The position numbers and the translations under genes were made by a program. A stretch of DNA of 64,000 nucleotides from contig OY725506.1 in NCBI GenBank assembly GCA_963281255.1, positions 124,001 through 188,000 on the forward strand, in the 5' to 3' direction. Below are positions 1 through 9,576 of the stretch, piece after piece. The notes beneath the pieces were generated by a model, which saw only the letters and a program-made list of their open reading frames with translations, had not been told where the DNA came from and searched no databases. The number at the start of each line of letters is the position of its first letter. Positions within the stretch are counted from its first letter, which is position 1. The stretch is from Aphrocallistes beatrix (taxonomy: Eukaryota; Porifera; Hexactinellida; Sceptrulophora; Aphrocallistidae).

Positions 1-1
1 C

Positions 2-388
2 TGACTAATCAGCAGTTTTAAACCATCGAAGTCCCAGTTTAGTGTTAGAACAAGATCTAGATGGAGTTTAGTCTCTTTTTCCAGATTTTTAATATTCTTA
101 TTTATGCCACTAACTATATCGGTTTGAACATAAAACAGAGAATTCTGTCCTAACTTCTGCTCTGTGTGTTCACGCAATTCTATCAGTGTTTGTTTATCTT
201 TTTCGAACTGATTTATTTTGTTGTTGTATTCTAGTTCCAAATCATCAATTTTCTGAAACAAATCAATTTTACGTTGATTTACTAAGAAAGTCAATCCAGA
301 GAATTTTTGGTCCAAATTCCCTCTCATTTCTTGGAAGATATTTCTTCTAAAAGTTGGAACATCAACATTCATCTCTACCTCTGCCATT
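2..388 (-). CDS. Coiled-coil protein, partial (runs off the left edge)
   Basis: An open frame of 129 codons starts at the ATG at 388 and reaches the window edge without a stop. It aligns along its length with the protein at 693-1253: both have MAE near the start, an NIFQEMR motif, and a long helix rich in K, E, Q and L with heptad-like leucines. The same helix pattern occurs in the N-terminal part of the NHL-repeat proteins at 5743-7011 and 7796-9003. I infer a coiled-coil member of a TRIM/NHL-like family without RING or B-box. Whether NHL repeats follow lies outside the window. The function is unknown. Confidence 0.6.
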
Positions 389-692
389 CAAGCAACTACA
401 ATGACAAATATTTTGTGTTAAAACGGTAAATACTGCATTGTCAAGTAAATAATAACATGTTTATTTATATGTGTGACACTTGTGTGGTTTAAGCCATCTT
501 GGTGTAAATTTGTTTTATGAAGAAAGAGAGCGTTAACACAAAATAAAATAAATAAACAAACAAACAAACAGTAAAATGATTGGTTAATTCTCGTATGAAT
601 ATTAATTGAGACAAATACAATTAAGCTAAACATAAGTGTCATTAGTAAGGTATTCAGAGGGAATATTTGGGGATACTTTTGGTTGTCATGTG
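389..692. other. Short intergenic spacer
   Basis: This AT-rich spacer separates the two coiled-coil paralogues. It holds a short CAAA run near 555-571. I see no RNA gene or convincing regulatory site. Confidence 0.4.
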
Positions 693-1253
693 TTAGTCCT
701 TCTTTTTCGTGGATGGTATTTTCGTACTTGTTTTCTTGCAGGTTTTGTAGGTTCTGGGTGAGGAGAGGGGTAGAGATGGATCATAGAGTTGTCCAGGAGA
801 AAAGGACGCATTAGTCAAGGTGTAAAGTGGTCCCCCAAAGACAGGAAGTGGCACACTGTTCCTACTCAGTGTCACGTCTGTCTGGTGGATCAGCTGCTTC
901 AAAGCCTCAAGGTCAAGTGTCAAGTGGAGTTCTAATTTCATCTCTTCTTCCAGCTGTTTTATTTTCTTCGCTAGAGTGCCAAATATTTCGATTTGGACCT
1001 CTAACAGAGAATTGTGGTTTAATTGTTGTTGTGTGTATTTACGTAATTGAAGCATTTGTTGTTTATCTTTCTGTATTTGTTTGTTTCTGTTGTTGAATTC
1101 GATCTCCAACTCATCGATCTTATTATCCAACATGCGCTTACGGGCATTCACCACAGAACCAAGCTCTGAGAATTTCTGGCACAAAGTCTCTCTCATTTCT
1201 TGAAAAATATTATTTTTAGAAGTTGGACTGGCCACAACAGACTTTTCTGCCAT
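693..1253 (-). CDS. Coiled-coil protein, TRIM/NHL-family-like, no NHL repeats
   Basis: This is a complete 186-residue frame starting at the ATG at 1253. Residues about 15-120 form an almost continuous charged helix with heptad leucines (QMLQLRKYTQQQL, KKIKQLEEEMKLEL), a probable coiled coil. The last about 40 residues are short, basic and Ser/Pro-rich, ending TSTKIPSTKKKD. It is a tandem paralogue of the partial gene at 2-388 and resembles the coiled-coil part of the NHL proteins at 5.7-9.0 kb, but ends before any NHL propeller. It could be a dimerisation or adaptor partner of those proteins, which is inference. The Lys/Ser tail is low complexity, so the exact 3' end is less certain. Confidence 0.6.
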   Translation of the reverse strand: MAEKSVVASPTSKNNIFQEMRETLCQKFSELGSVVNARKRMLDNKIDELEIEFNNRNKQIQKDKQQMLQLRKYTQQQLNHNSLLEVQIEIFGTLAKKIKQLEEEMKLELHLTLDLEALKQLIHQTDVTLSRNSVPLPVFGGPLYTLTNASFSPGQLYDPSLPLSSPRTYKTCKKTSTKIPSTKKKD

Positions 1254-1509
1254 TTAATCAGCTGTTAAGACACTATTCTATAAATAGAATTAAACATTCG
1301 TTGACGAATATTATTGATACAAAACTTGAACGAAGATGTTTACTGTTTATTCAATCTTGATAGATAAAGCAAATATATATATTGATAAACAACAACAAAT
1401 AAAAATGAAAAAAATGAACACATCTCTGAAATTATTCTAAAAATAGCAACACAAACCAATATCAACACCGCACTCTTCACTCCAAACGAACCACAAACAA
1501 AACAGCCAA

Positions 1510-2214
1510 TCAGAGTTTAGGAACCTTGTCCTCCTCCTTGAAGAAGTATTTCCCCGGGTTTTCGGGGCTGTGTGTCTGCAGGATATCCCTCAGGTTGGCC
1601 ATGAGGTAAGGGCGCCTGTTTACAATCGTGTTTATGAGGTAAGAAGGCAGATACCCTTTCATGTCCGCCGCACTCACACTCGTGACAACGCAGGAATTCG
1701 GGTCTGCTCCAGCTGATTTAATGAGGACACCCCCGAACGAGTAGCCCCTTACGAACCCCGGGTTTTCCGGGATCATTTCGTCCGGTAGCGACACGAATAA
1801 AGTGACGCGTGTGTCGGGGTCCAGAAAGTAACACTTGTAGACGATGATGAACTCCCGGTTGGACACGGGCCAGGGGAGGGAGTATACGATGCGGTGCACC
1901 GACACATCGGGCGCTAGTTCCTGCAGGCACTCTGTGGAGGAGCAGAAGCCGTCCATCACCACGTTGTTGCGCGGGTCCATGCAGAACCGCCAGATCTTGT
2001 CCCCGCCCGAATCCATTGTCACCTGTCCGCGCGCCAAACCGTGCGTAGCAACGCCTGAGGCAGGAGAGAATTTCCAGACTTCTACGCCGTTCTCAGTGCT
2101 GGCGAACGTCCAGCCATCTTCCTGAGTAGCAGAAATGGCGCTAAGGAATTTCTGTGTCGCGTTGTCGAGTGTGTCTTTGAGAGCGGAGAGTTCTATGCCT
2201 TGTTTCGCAGCCAT
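1510..2214 (-). CDS. START-domain lipid-transfer protein
   Basis: An intronless frame of 234 residues starts at the ATG at 2214. Almost the whole protein is one START domain (about residues 25-225), the hydrophobic-cavity fold that binds sterols, phospholipids or ceramide and moves them between membranes. Visible marks are DGWTF followed by ENGVEVWKF, SLPWPVSNREFI in the middle, and a C-terminal block with GFVRGYSFGG and MKGYLPSYLINTIV, which matches the STARD4/5-type helix and lid region. There is no signal peptide or transmembrane segment, so it is probably cytosolic. The ligand cannot be read from sequence. The gene is clearly more GC-rich than the flanking DNA, and unlike the long genes nearby it has no intron. 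Confidence 0.85.
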   Translation of the reverse strand: MAAKQGIELSALKDTLDNATQKFLSAISATQEDGWTFASTENGVEVWKFSPASGVATHGLARGQVTMDSGGDKIWRFCMDPRNNVVMDGFCSSTECLQELAPDVSVHRIVYSLPWPVSNREFIIVYKCYFLDPDTRVTLFVSLPDEMIPENPGFVRGYSFGGVLIKSAGADPNSCVVTSVSAADMKGYLPSYLINTIVNRRPYLMANLRDILQTHSPENPGKYFFKEEDKVPKL

Positions 2215-3137
2215 TTCGTCGCTATGCTAAGTGGACCAGGGATGTTGTTCAATTCTCATTTGTTAGATTTTACTAGCAAATGAGATTATTGTTTATGTTT
2301 GTGACTAATAGTTCTATGTTGTTAAAATTGTTGTTTATCAAGTAAACAGAACAACAAACAATGAAATAACTTTATTAGAATGAGTGAGTAAATAACATAT
2401 TGTTGATTTAACTCTCACAAACAACTTTCATTGAAGAGATTTATATGTAGCTATTTAGGGAATCAAAACTAAGGAAATGATTGGAAAGATTAGTCTTGTA
2501 GCACTGAAGTTAGAATTTAGTTGACTATTAATACTGCGAATTTGTTGAGTGGCACAAGTTAGGCTAAAAATAGTTGGATGGTTCTCTCACTTTAAACTCT
2601 TAAAACTAAACAATTAGAATTAGAACTGTGATTCTAACATTATCTCATTCTCTGAGCATGATCTGTGTGTCTGGTATGCTATAGCATCAGGACAAGTTGT
2701 TTATCATTAAAATATACCGTAAACTGGGCGACTTTGGCCCTCAATAGCAATTTTAATAAAATATACTCAAACTTAGAAATATTGCAGCTTAATACCTTTG
2801 GATATATGGAGAGTTTCATTCAACATTTATCAATGTGATTGCATTGATTCATAAGTTCGAGTATATTCTATTAAAATTGCCATTGTGGGGCAAAGTCACC
2901 TCTTAGGGCCAAAGTCGCCCCAGTTTACGGTACGCACAGCTGTGATTGTCTCGTTGAGATGTTAACTATTCAGTATATGGAGTAAATAGCAACCTTATTG
3001 TCACATAGGAATGTAATATTAATCTTTATGACGCTAGAATACAAACATAAACGAATGAAGAAATCTGAAGAACAGGCAAAGGTAGAATCTATCAATCCGA
3101 TTTGACGCATATACAAATAACAACAACCATGGATTAG
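2215..3137. other. Intergenic region with a MITE
   Basis: This AT-rich DNA separates the START gene from the Gln/Pro-rich gene. The only structure I see is the inverted-repeat element at 2717-2930. No convincing reading frame or RNA gene is visible. Confidence 0.5.
2717..2930. mobile_element. MITE with long terminal inverted repeats and TA duplication
   Basis: The left end reads CCGTAAACTGGGCGACTTTGG. The right end is the reverse complement, with one extra G. The arms extend about 75 bases, including a match between CAATTTTAATAAAATATACTC and its complement near 2855-2885. TA dinucleotides flank both ends (2715-2716 and 2931-2932). TA duplication with inverted ends is typical of Tc1/mariner/pogo-type non-autonomous elements. 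There is no transposase. Confidence 0.8.
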
Positions 3138-5666
3138 TTAGGAGAGACGCTGCAGTTGTGTCTGAATGGCGGCCAGCTGTTCCGGCGTGAGATTGGGGTT
3201 GGAGCCAGAAGTCAGCTGTTTCTGTAGCATCTGTAAGTAGGCCTGTTGCTGGGGGTTGAGAGGGGGAGGAATGTGAGATGGGTGGACAGCTGACTGAGTG
3301 TGTGTGGGGATCTGGGGATTTGATTGGATAGCTGGCTGTAGTGTGGCTGGGGGGTGTGGTTGTACAGGGGGGTGCATACCAGTCTGAAGGCTGTGTTGCA
3401 TAGGAACCAGCTGCTGAGCTGACTGCATGGGAATAGATGGATTTGGTTGGCCAATTGATTGCAATGGAAGAGGTGGATTTGGTTGGTTAATTGCTTGTGG
3501 TTGAATTGAGGGATTTGGTTGGCTGATCGCGTGCAATGGAAGAGATTGGATTGGTTGGATAGTTGGAGCCTGCATTGGAGGTTGGCTTTGAGGCGGGTAA
3601 CGAGCTAGGTGTTGCGTAGTCAGCTGTTGAGAAGGCTGGACACCAGGGATAACCTGAGGAATGTGTTCATGGATCTGTGCAGTACTAGCAACTAACGGCG
3701 ATGATTTTTGTGAATGCAACTTGTTAGGCTGAGGTAACTGCGTTTGGACCATGGATTGAGGTAACTGCATCTGGACCATGGACTGAGGTAACTGCGTTTG
3801 GACCATGGACTGAGGTAACTGCGTTTGGACCATGGACTGAGGTAGAGCGACTGTGGTGGGCAAGAGAGACGGAATGAATTGATTCGATTGGCCAACTGCC
3901 GTCGGGAGACCTCTGGAGTTCTGTGAGATGTTGGGGCCAGGTCTTGGCTGTGAAGGACTAGCAGGTGGCTGCACCGGGAGTTGAGACAGCATTTGATTGG
4001 CTGAGAGTTGGTTGTCAAGAGAAGACAATTGGAATGCAGATGAAGGTCGATTTTTAACATTCCTATCAGCCCCAGTGGTAACTGGGGAGAATGCAGTGTT
4101 CTCAGAGGCCTGGACAGGACTATATTTTTTCTGGTCAGCTGATTTGGTGTCCAGCAGGTCCCACAGCTGATCCACCTGGCTGGGCGCCTCTGTGGGCCTA
4201 CTCTGCAAACTCAGAGGGTCCCCGGGCGGCCTGGACTCTGATTGGCTAGGAAGAAGCACCATTGTCTCCTGCTTGTTCCGGATAAGTCTGATGTCTTCCC
4301 TCATTTCCTCCAGTGACGAGTTTAGAGATTGTATCTAAATATAGAATCAAATGATATAGATTGTATACATAAACTAAATATAAACAAATAAACAAACTAA
4401 ATATAAACAAACAAACAAACAAACAAATAAACAAACAAACAAACAAACAAATAAATAAATAAACAAACAAACAAGCAAACAAACAAACAAACAAACAAAC
4501 AAACAAACAAACAAACAAACAAATAAACAAACAAACAAACAAATAAACAAACAAACAAGCAAACAAACAACAAACAAACAAACAAACAAACAAACAAACA
4601 AACAAACAAACAAACAAACCTGCTCCGAGTTAGCTGATTGAGACTGGCTAATCTTAGCGATGAGTGGTTCTATTTTTAGCACAGCATCCTGCTGCTTCTG
4701 TGTGACGTGCTGGAACAGCTGATCCATTCTAGTGGCGGAGTCCTGACACGTCTTCTCCACACTCTCGAGCTTAGCCAGTAGATTCACTTCCACCTGCTTG
4801 ATCAGCTGGGAGGTGTAGACCACGTTCTGATTGGCTGTCTGGATGTGCGAGGACAGCTGTTCCAGACTGGACGATTGGTTGTTTGCGACCTGGAAACATA
4901 AACAAACAAAGATAAACAACAACAACTCTCACAAATAAGCGCCAGTGAGTATATTTGACACCTGACTGAGAGAAGAAATGGCAGCATTCGATTGGTTACT
5001 CTGATTCACGACAGCTGACACGTTCTGAGCCAGCTCCACCACTGATTGGCTGATTGCACGGCACTCAGTCTGCAGCTGGACCATGGACGCGCCTAATTCC
5101 GATTGTCCAGACTGCATCAGCTGAGCAAGGTGTGAAGTGTCTACTGACTGCGTGACAACGGGTGGAGTTTGAGGAATGTGCTGCATGGGGACAGGGGGTA
5201 CAGTGGGGACAGAGGGTGCATGGGGTACATGGCATACAGGGGGTGCAAGGGGAGCAATCTGATTGGCTGATGTGAGCATATTCAAATCTGTCAAGGTAAG
5301 TGATTGGCTGCTGTCTTTGATTGGGGTTTGTGGCACCGGTTTAATAATCTAAAAATAGAAAGAAGCCATTTAAGAATGCACTACAATTATGAAGTGGTGA
5401 AAGCTTTAAATTTGATTGGCTGCTGTGCGAGTTCTTAATTGTACTAAATGGACCATGGACAAGTATCAATGTGAGTCAATTGTTAGTATAGTACTGGAGT
5501 GTATTTTTGGATGGAATAAGCGTGGCTGAAAATTTATTGTGGAAAGTTTATAATTCGCAAAATACACTAAATGTTTGTTAAATTTCTTGAGAGTTTGTCT
5601 GACAGAGCTAGAGAGTCTTGGCTTTCCAAAACCATTGACGAATCCTTTCACATTCAGACATTTCAT
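3138..5666 (-). CDS. Gln/Pro-rich multi-exon protein, function unknown
   Basis: Three exons join in phase: 4962-5348, 4620-4889 and 3138-4334 (acceptors CTATTTTTAG, TTTCCAG, CTATATTTAG). A possible first exon lies within 5568-5666, but its donor (GTGTAT) is weak, so the N terminus is uncertain. The protein is over 600 residues. The middle exon and its borders look like coiled coil (LLAKLESVEKTCQDS, EEMREDIRLIRNKQE). The last exon is Pro/Gln/Ser-rich and disordered. It contains about four copies of the nonapeptide LPQSMVQTQ encoded by a 27-base tandem repeat (about 3730-3840), and ends in a helix with LTPEQLAAIQTQLQRLS. Such proteins are often nuclear or scaffold proteins, but I recognise no family. 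Confidence 0.65.
4378..4619. repeat. (CAAA)n / (GTTT)n microsatellite filling an intron
   Basis: This is a tetranucleotide array of CAAA with scattered CAAATAAA and CAAG variants. On the sense (minus) strand it is GTTTGTTTG and it begins at the splice donor itself: the exon ends CAG at 4620 and the intron starts GTTTG. The array occupies most of the 285-base intron. Confidence 0.9.
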
Positions 5667-5742
5667 TTTTGAAAAATATAAAATAAAAACAAAACACTAA
5701 ACTTCCGAGACAAATAAACAATTTTGAGTAAACAAAGAGATG

Positions 5743-7011
5743 TCAGTTCACAGAAGAGTAGGCACAAGAGACAGGAATTATTCTGAGCCCGAAAGCGAAG
5801 ATATTGGAAACAGCCACCAGCGTATTGTTATCCACCACAGCGATTCCTTGGTGGCATTGCTGGGGGAAGTTCCCTTTGTCCCCTATGGTCCATAAACGGG
5901 TTCCATCAGTAGAGAACACAGCAAAACTGTCCCTCTTCTCACTAATAATAATATCTCCATCTCCATTCAGACAGAAGAAGCAAGGTTCACCCAATATCGA
6001 CTCTTTATGTCTGTCTAATATAGAACTGACCAATTCTCCTGAAAGTGTTAAAATATATATATAATGTCCACCCTCACCACATAACACAAACATCTGATTG
6101 GCTGTGAATTTTATGTCCAAAGGGCGCGTAATTGATTGGTGCTGGAGAGAATTCTTGAATTTGAGGTCAGTATCCAGTATCTTGATTCTGTCGTTCATGT
6201 GGTTCGGGATATAGAGGAGGTCGTGGGGAGAAATGGCCAGCTGTCTGGGGGAGTTGAATTCAGTTTTTCCTAACCCAAACTTCCCAACCCGCTTCTTGTG
6301 CACTAATTCTGGAAGAGTAAACAAAAACAAGGCGTGTAAACTCGTATCTGTCACGAATATGTTGTCTTGGTGGACTAAGATCCCATAAGGCTCCATCATA
6401 AACTGATCTCCGAAATTGTTCAGATACAGTCCTGTTTTAGAAAATATCTGGATACGACGATTCCGGGAATCTGCCACATAAATGTGTCCTGTGTCCTTCT
6501 CCACACAGACACCTTGTGGACAGCTCAACACCCCAGGAGCAGAGCCCTGCTTCTCAACGGAAACTGCGGATCGGAATGCAATGGTATTCGGATCGTTTTG
6601 AACTCTGGGAGGTATAGGGGGTGGGGGCGGTAAACTTCTGTTTTGAAACCCGCCAAGTTTTTCGATGCCCATCTCAAGGTCCTTTGTGTCACAATGGAAC
6701 TCCACCTCTTCAGGTGTCGCTGTGCCTTCTAAGTGCTTCATTTTAGTCTCAAACTCTTCTGTGATTCTACCGTGCATGGATTGGAGGAGATTGTGGCTGA
6801 TGGCACTATCTAGGAGAACACGGGAATCCCTCAACTGTCTCTTCATGTCTTCTCTCCCTTTCAAACTCGCCCTCAACTCATCTCGCTTGTCTCTATAAAT
6901 AGCCAACAGCTGACTCCTCCTATGGTTCAGGGATTGGATCAATCTGTCGATGGTTTGGTTTATTTCAAACTCGATTGAGTCTAAAATTAGATCAGGAGGT
7001 TGAGTTGCCAT
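5743..7011 (-). CDS. Coiled-coil plus NHL-repeat protein
   Basis: This is a single-exon protein of 422 residues starting at the ATG at 7011. Residues 1-115 form a charged coiled coil (INQTIDRLIQSLNHRR, KRDELRASLKGREDMKRQL). A Pro-rich linker (LPPPPPIPPR) follows at about 127-136. From about 165 there are NHL-type beta-propeller blades, with repeated units such as PQGVCVEKDTGHIYVADS, NRRIQIFS, PRQLAISPHDLLYIPN and DRIKILD. The architecture is that of TRIM-NHL proteins without the RING and B-boxes, so ubiquitin-ligase activity is not expected from this chain alone. NHL propellers bind protein or RNA partners. The paralogue at 7796-9003 lies directly upstream in the same orientation and shares the whole layout. 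Confidence 0.85.
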   Translation of the reverse strand: MATQPPDLILDSIEFEINQTIDRLIQSLNHRRSQLLAIYRDKRDELRASLKGREDMKRQLRDSRVLLDSAISHNLLQSMHGRITEEFETKMKHLEGTATPEEVEFHCDTKDLEMGIEKLGGFQNRSLPPPPPIPPRVQNDPNTIAFRSAVSVEKQGSAPGVLSCPQGVCVEKDTGHIYVADSRNRRIQIFSKTGLYLNNFGDQFMMEPYGILVHQDNIFVTDTSLHALFLFTLPELVHKKRVGKFGLGKTEFNSPRQLAISPHDLLYIPNHMNDRIKILDTDLKFKNSLQHQSITRPLDIKFTANQMFVLCGEGGHYIYILTLSGELVSSILDRHKESILGEPCFFCLNGDGDIIISEKRDSFAVFSTDGTRLWTIGDKGNFPQQCHQGIAVVDNNTLVAVSNIFAFGLRIIPVSCAYSSVN

Positions 7012-7795
7012 GTTTCAAGATATATTTTTAGAAGAGTTGGGTTATAAATACTGAGTTCGTGGTGCACCTATTACGATCCACTGTAATTGTATATATGCAT
7101 AGTATTATGTCTTATTGATATCTGTATTCTGTTGTGGTGTTAGGTCAAAATAAATTCGAATTCGGAACAACATTAATACCACAAAAATTTTAATGAAAAT
7201 CTTATGGAATGAATCTGATTGGTTGAGTCAGTGTGGAAGACGTATGCTTTCAGTTTACAGCACATGAACTATGCTAGGCTTTGCGGACACTCTTGAATAC
7301 GGAGAGAGTACAATAATACTCCAGATGACGTCAACAGAATATCAGATTACTCAATAGGAATCATTTATCAATTTTATCTTAATAAGTATGAACTGACACT
7401 TTGCTAGAAGAAATGATAATTTGGTGAGTAATCAACTATTTGTACACAACAGTATATAGCTCAAAGTCCTTGACAAAGTAAATGTTTATTTTGTTTACAA
7501 ATATATAAATAAACAAATAGAAAAACATGTCAGATATCACAGCTCGTAATCACACGGGGGTTCCCTAAAGAAGCTATTGGTGGTTATCACGAGATACGGA
7601 CAAACTGACTTAAAGAATTGTATTTATCGCCCAAAGGGCGCCCCAGACTCACATGCATCATCACTCTGTAGCTCTCAATGGTGAAATGTGCTCTTCGAGA
7701 TCTCAGTGAAGGATAAGCAAATATTGCTTGTAAATTTAAACAAAATAAACATTAAAATAACAACAAACAAATAATTCGTTTGAAACGCGAATATT
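7012..7795. other. Intergenic spacer between NHL paralogues
   Basis: About 780 AT-rich bases separate the 3' end of the upstream NHL copy from the start of the downstream one. I see no gene or clear repeat. Short A/T tracts and one TATAAATA-like string near 7042 are present, but on the wrong strand for the minus gene. Confidence 0.4.
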
Positions 7796-9003
7796 TCAGA
7801 CGAAGACTAGTTTTGGATGATTAAGCAGAGGAGTGGCATGGTTGAGGTCATTCTCCTCAATGGTCGACTTGAGATCTCCGTCGGTAGAGAAAACCCTCAA
7901 ATTGCAACCGCCGTACTCACTAACAACAATGTTGTTCTGTCCATCCAGACAGAAGAAACAGACCCCCCAAACCCCAAAAAACTGCCCTTCACTCCCACGA
8001 CTTAGAATTGATTGGACCATTTCGCCTGCAAGTGTGAAAATATGCATAGCATGGCTGCCCCCACGACACAGAACGAACATCCGATTGGCTGAGAACTTTA
8101 TGTCCAAAGGGCGAATCATTGCTGAGTGTTGGAGGGGTTTCTTGAAGTTGAGGGACAGATCTAGGATTTGGACCCGATCATTCTGGCAGTCTGTGACGTA
8201 AATGAGTTTATCTTGGGACAGAGCCAGCTGTCTGGGAGAGTTGAAATCATATTTCCCGTGTCCCAGTTTGCCTACACGATTCGGCATTGTTATTTCTGGG
8301 AGAGTAAACAAAAACAAAGTGTGTAGGCCTATGTCAGTGACGTAAATACGATTTTTGTGCGCCAGGACACCATAGGGCTTGGAGAGGTAACGCTGGCCCA
8401 AGTAGTCCAAGTACCTCCCTGTCTGGGAGAACACCTCTATGCGGATGTTTCTGCTGTCTGCCACAAAGATGTGTCCTGTGTCCGCTTGCACAGAAATGGC
8501 TTGTGGACAGATGAACTCTTGTGGCCCTGTATGCGGCCCGGCGGTTGCTGGGGTAGCTGCGGACTGGAATGCAAAGCAGATTGGGTCCTTATGAAATCTC
8601 GGCGGAACAGGCGGAGATTGAACATTTTCATCCTGGATTAGACCGAGATTGGCAATCAGTATTTCAAGGTTTTCGTGTCGTAATGGAATTTCACCAAATT
8701 AGGGAGAGGTGTGTTCTCCAAATCTGCCATTTTTGTGTCCAACTCCTCTGCAATCCTACTCTGCATGGTGTTGAGGAGATTATGGGTTATTGCACCACCA
8801 ATAATACCCTTGGACTCCCTCAACTGTCTCTTCATGTCTTCTCTCGCCTTCAAACTCGCCCTCAACTCATCCCTCTTGTCTCTATAAATAGCCAACAGCT
8901 GATTCCTTCTGAGGTTCAGGGATTGGATCAATCTGTCCACAGTTTGGTTTATTTCCATTTCAATTGAGTCTAAAATCTCCAATTCACCCACTTGTGTCGC
9001 CAT
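7796..9003 (-). pseudogene. NHL-repeat paralogue broken by a one-base frameshift
   Basis: The gene starts at the ATG at 9003 with MATQVGELEILDS and a coiled coil nearly identical to the neighbour (KRDELRASLKAREDMKRQL). After FHYDTKTLKY it hits a stop near 8656. The protein continues in another frame from about 8670 down to 7796, with the same Pro-rich linker (PPVPPR) and NHL blades (TGHIFVADSRN, DRVQILDLSLNF). Adding one A to the AAAA run (sense strand; TTTT at 8670-8673) restores the alignment to the paralogue, so the lesion is a single-base deletion. With no other disruption it is either a very young pseudogene or a sequencing error in a homopolymer. If intact it would be about 400 residues. 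Confidence 0.8.
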
Positions 9004-9576
9004 TTGTGTCGCGAATTATGTCACTGAAATATTTTGATGAATTCTACTTATCCAAGTAGTAATCATTTCCTAGTATTTATACCTATTTGGATCTAATGTA
9101 AACAGATCTGGTTGTTTACGCATATTGTTTATTCGTTGGGGTCATAATACTCGTTGCTAAGGTCAGATAATTTGTTTACACAGACAAAGTACGTGGTTTA
9201 AATTTGGAATGACGGACAAATAAACACGACTAAGAACCAGCAGACAAGCTCTGATTGGTTGTTTGACGTACGCTAATAAGAATTTGTATGTCACACTATA
9301 TTCCATCAATTTATATATCCAAACTCAATTATTTTTAGTTCAGTTCCTATTATGGGAGATGTCCTATGGCATGGACAGAGTATAACGTCCGTCTATTGCT
9401 CCTAGAAAATCAGGTCTGAATTGTCTCAAATTTTGATAGAATATTCCTTATATGGAGTGCTTAGCTACAAGCTCAATAATTTGTATTATCTTCAAAAAGT
9501 GAATATTGTTCTTCTAAACTGGAAAAACTTGAAAATATTATCAGTGAGTTCGGACACAATTTGAGAGGTTTCTCTT
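9004..9576. other. Intergenic region
   Basis: This region lies between the NHL gene start and the BRO1 gene 3' end. It is AT-rich, and apart from the TATA-like string near 9078 I see nothing specific. Confidence 0.4.
9073..9084 (-). promoter_or_regulatory. Possible TATA box of the upstream NHL gene
   Basis: The minus strand reads GTATAAATAC about 70-80 bases before the ATG at 9003. This is a good TATA match at a plausible distance, but no transcript evidence is visible and similar AT strings are common here. Confidence 0.35.

Noticed and set aside
1510-2214. Bacterial origin of the GC-rich START gene
   Set aside because: The sequence matches animal STARD4/5-type proteins; composition alone is not enough evidence.
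4246-4617. Frames encoding CLFVCLFVC repeats (also at 9492, 38713, 44780)
   Set aside because: They are translations of (GTTT)n microsatellites inside introns, not proteins.
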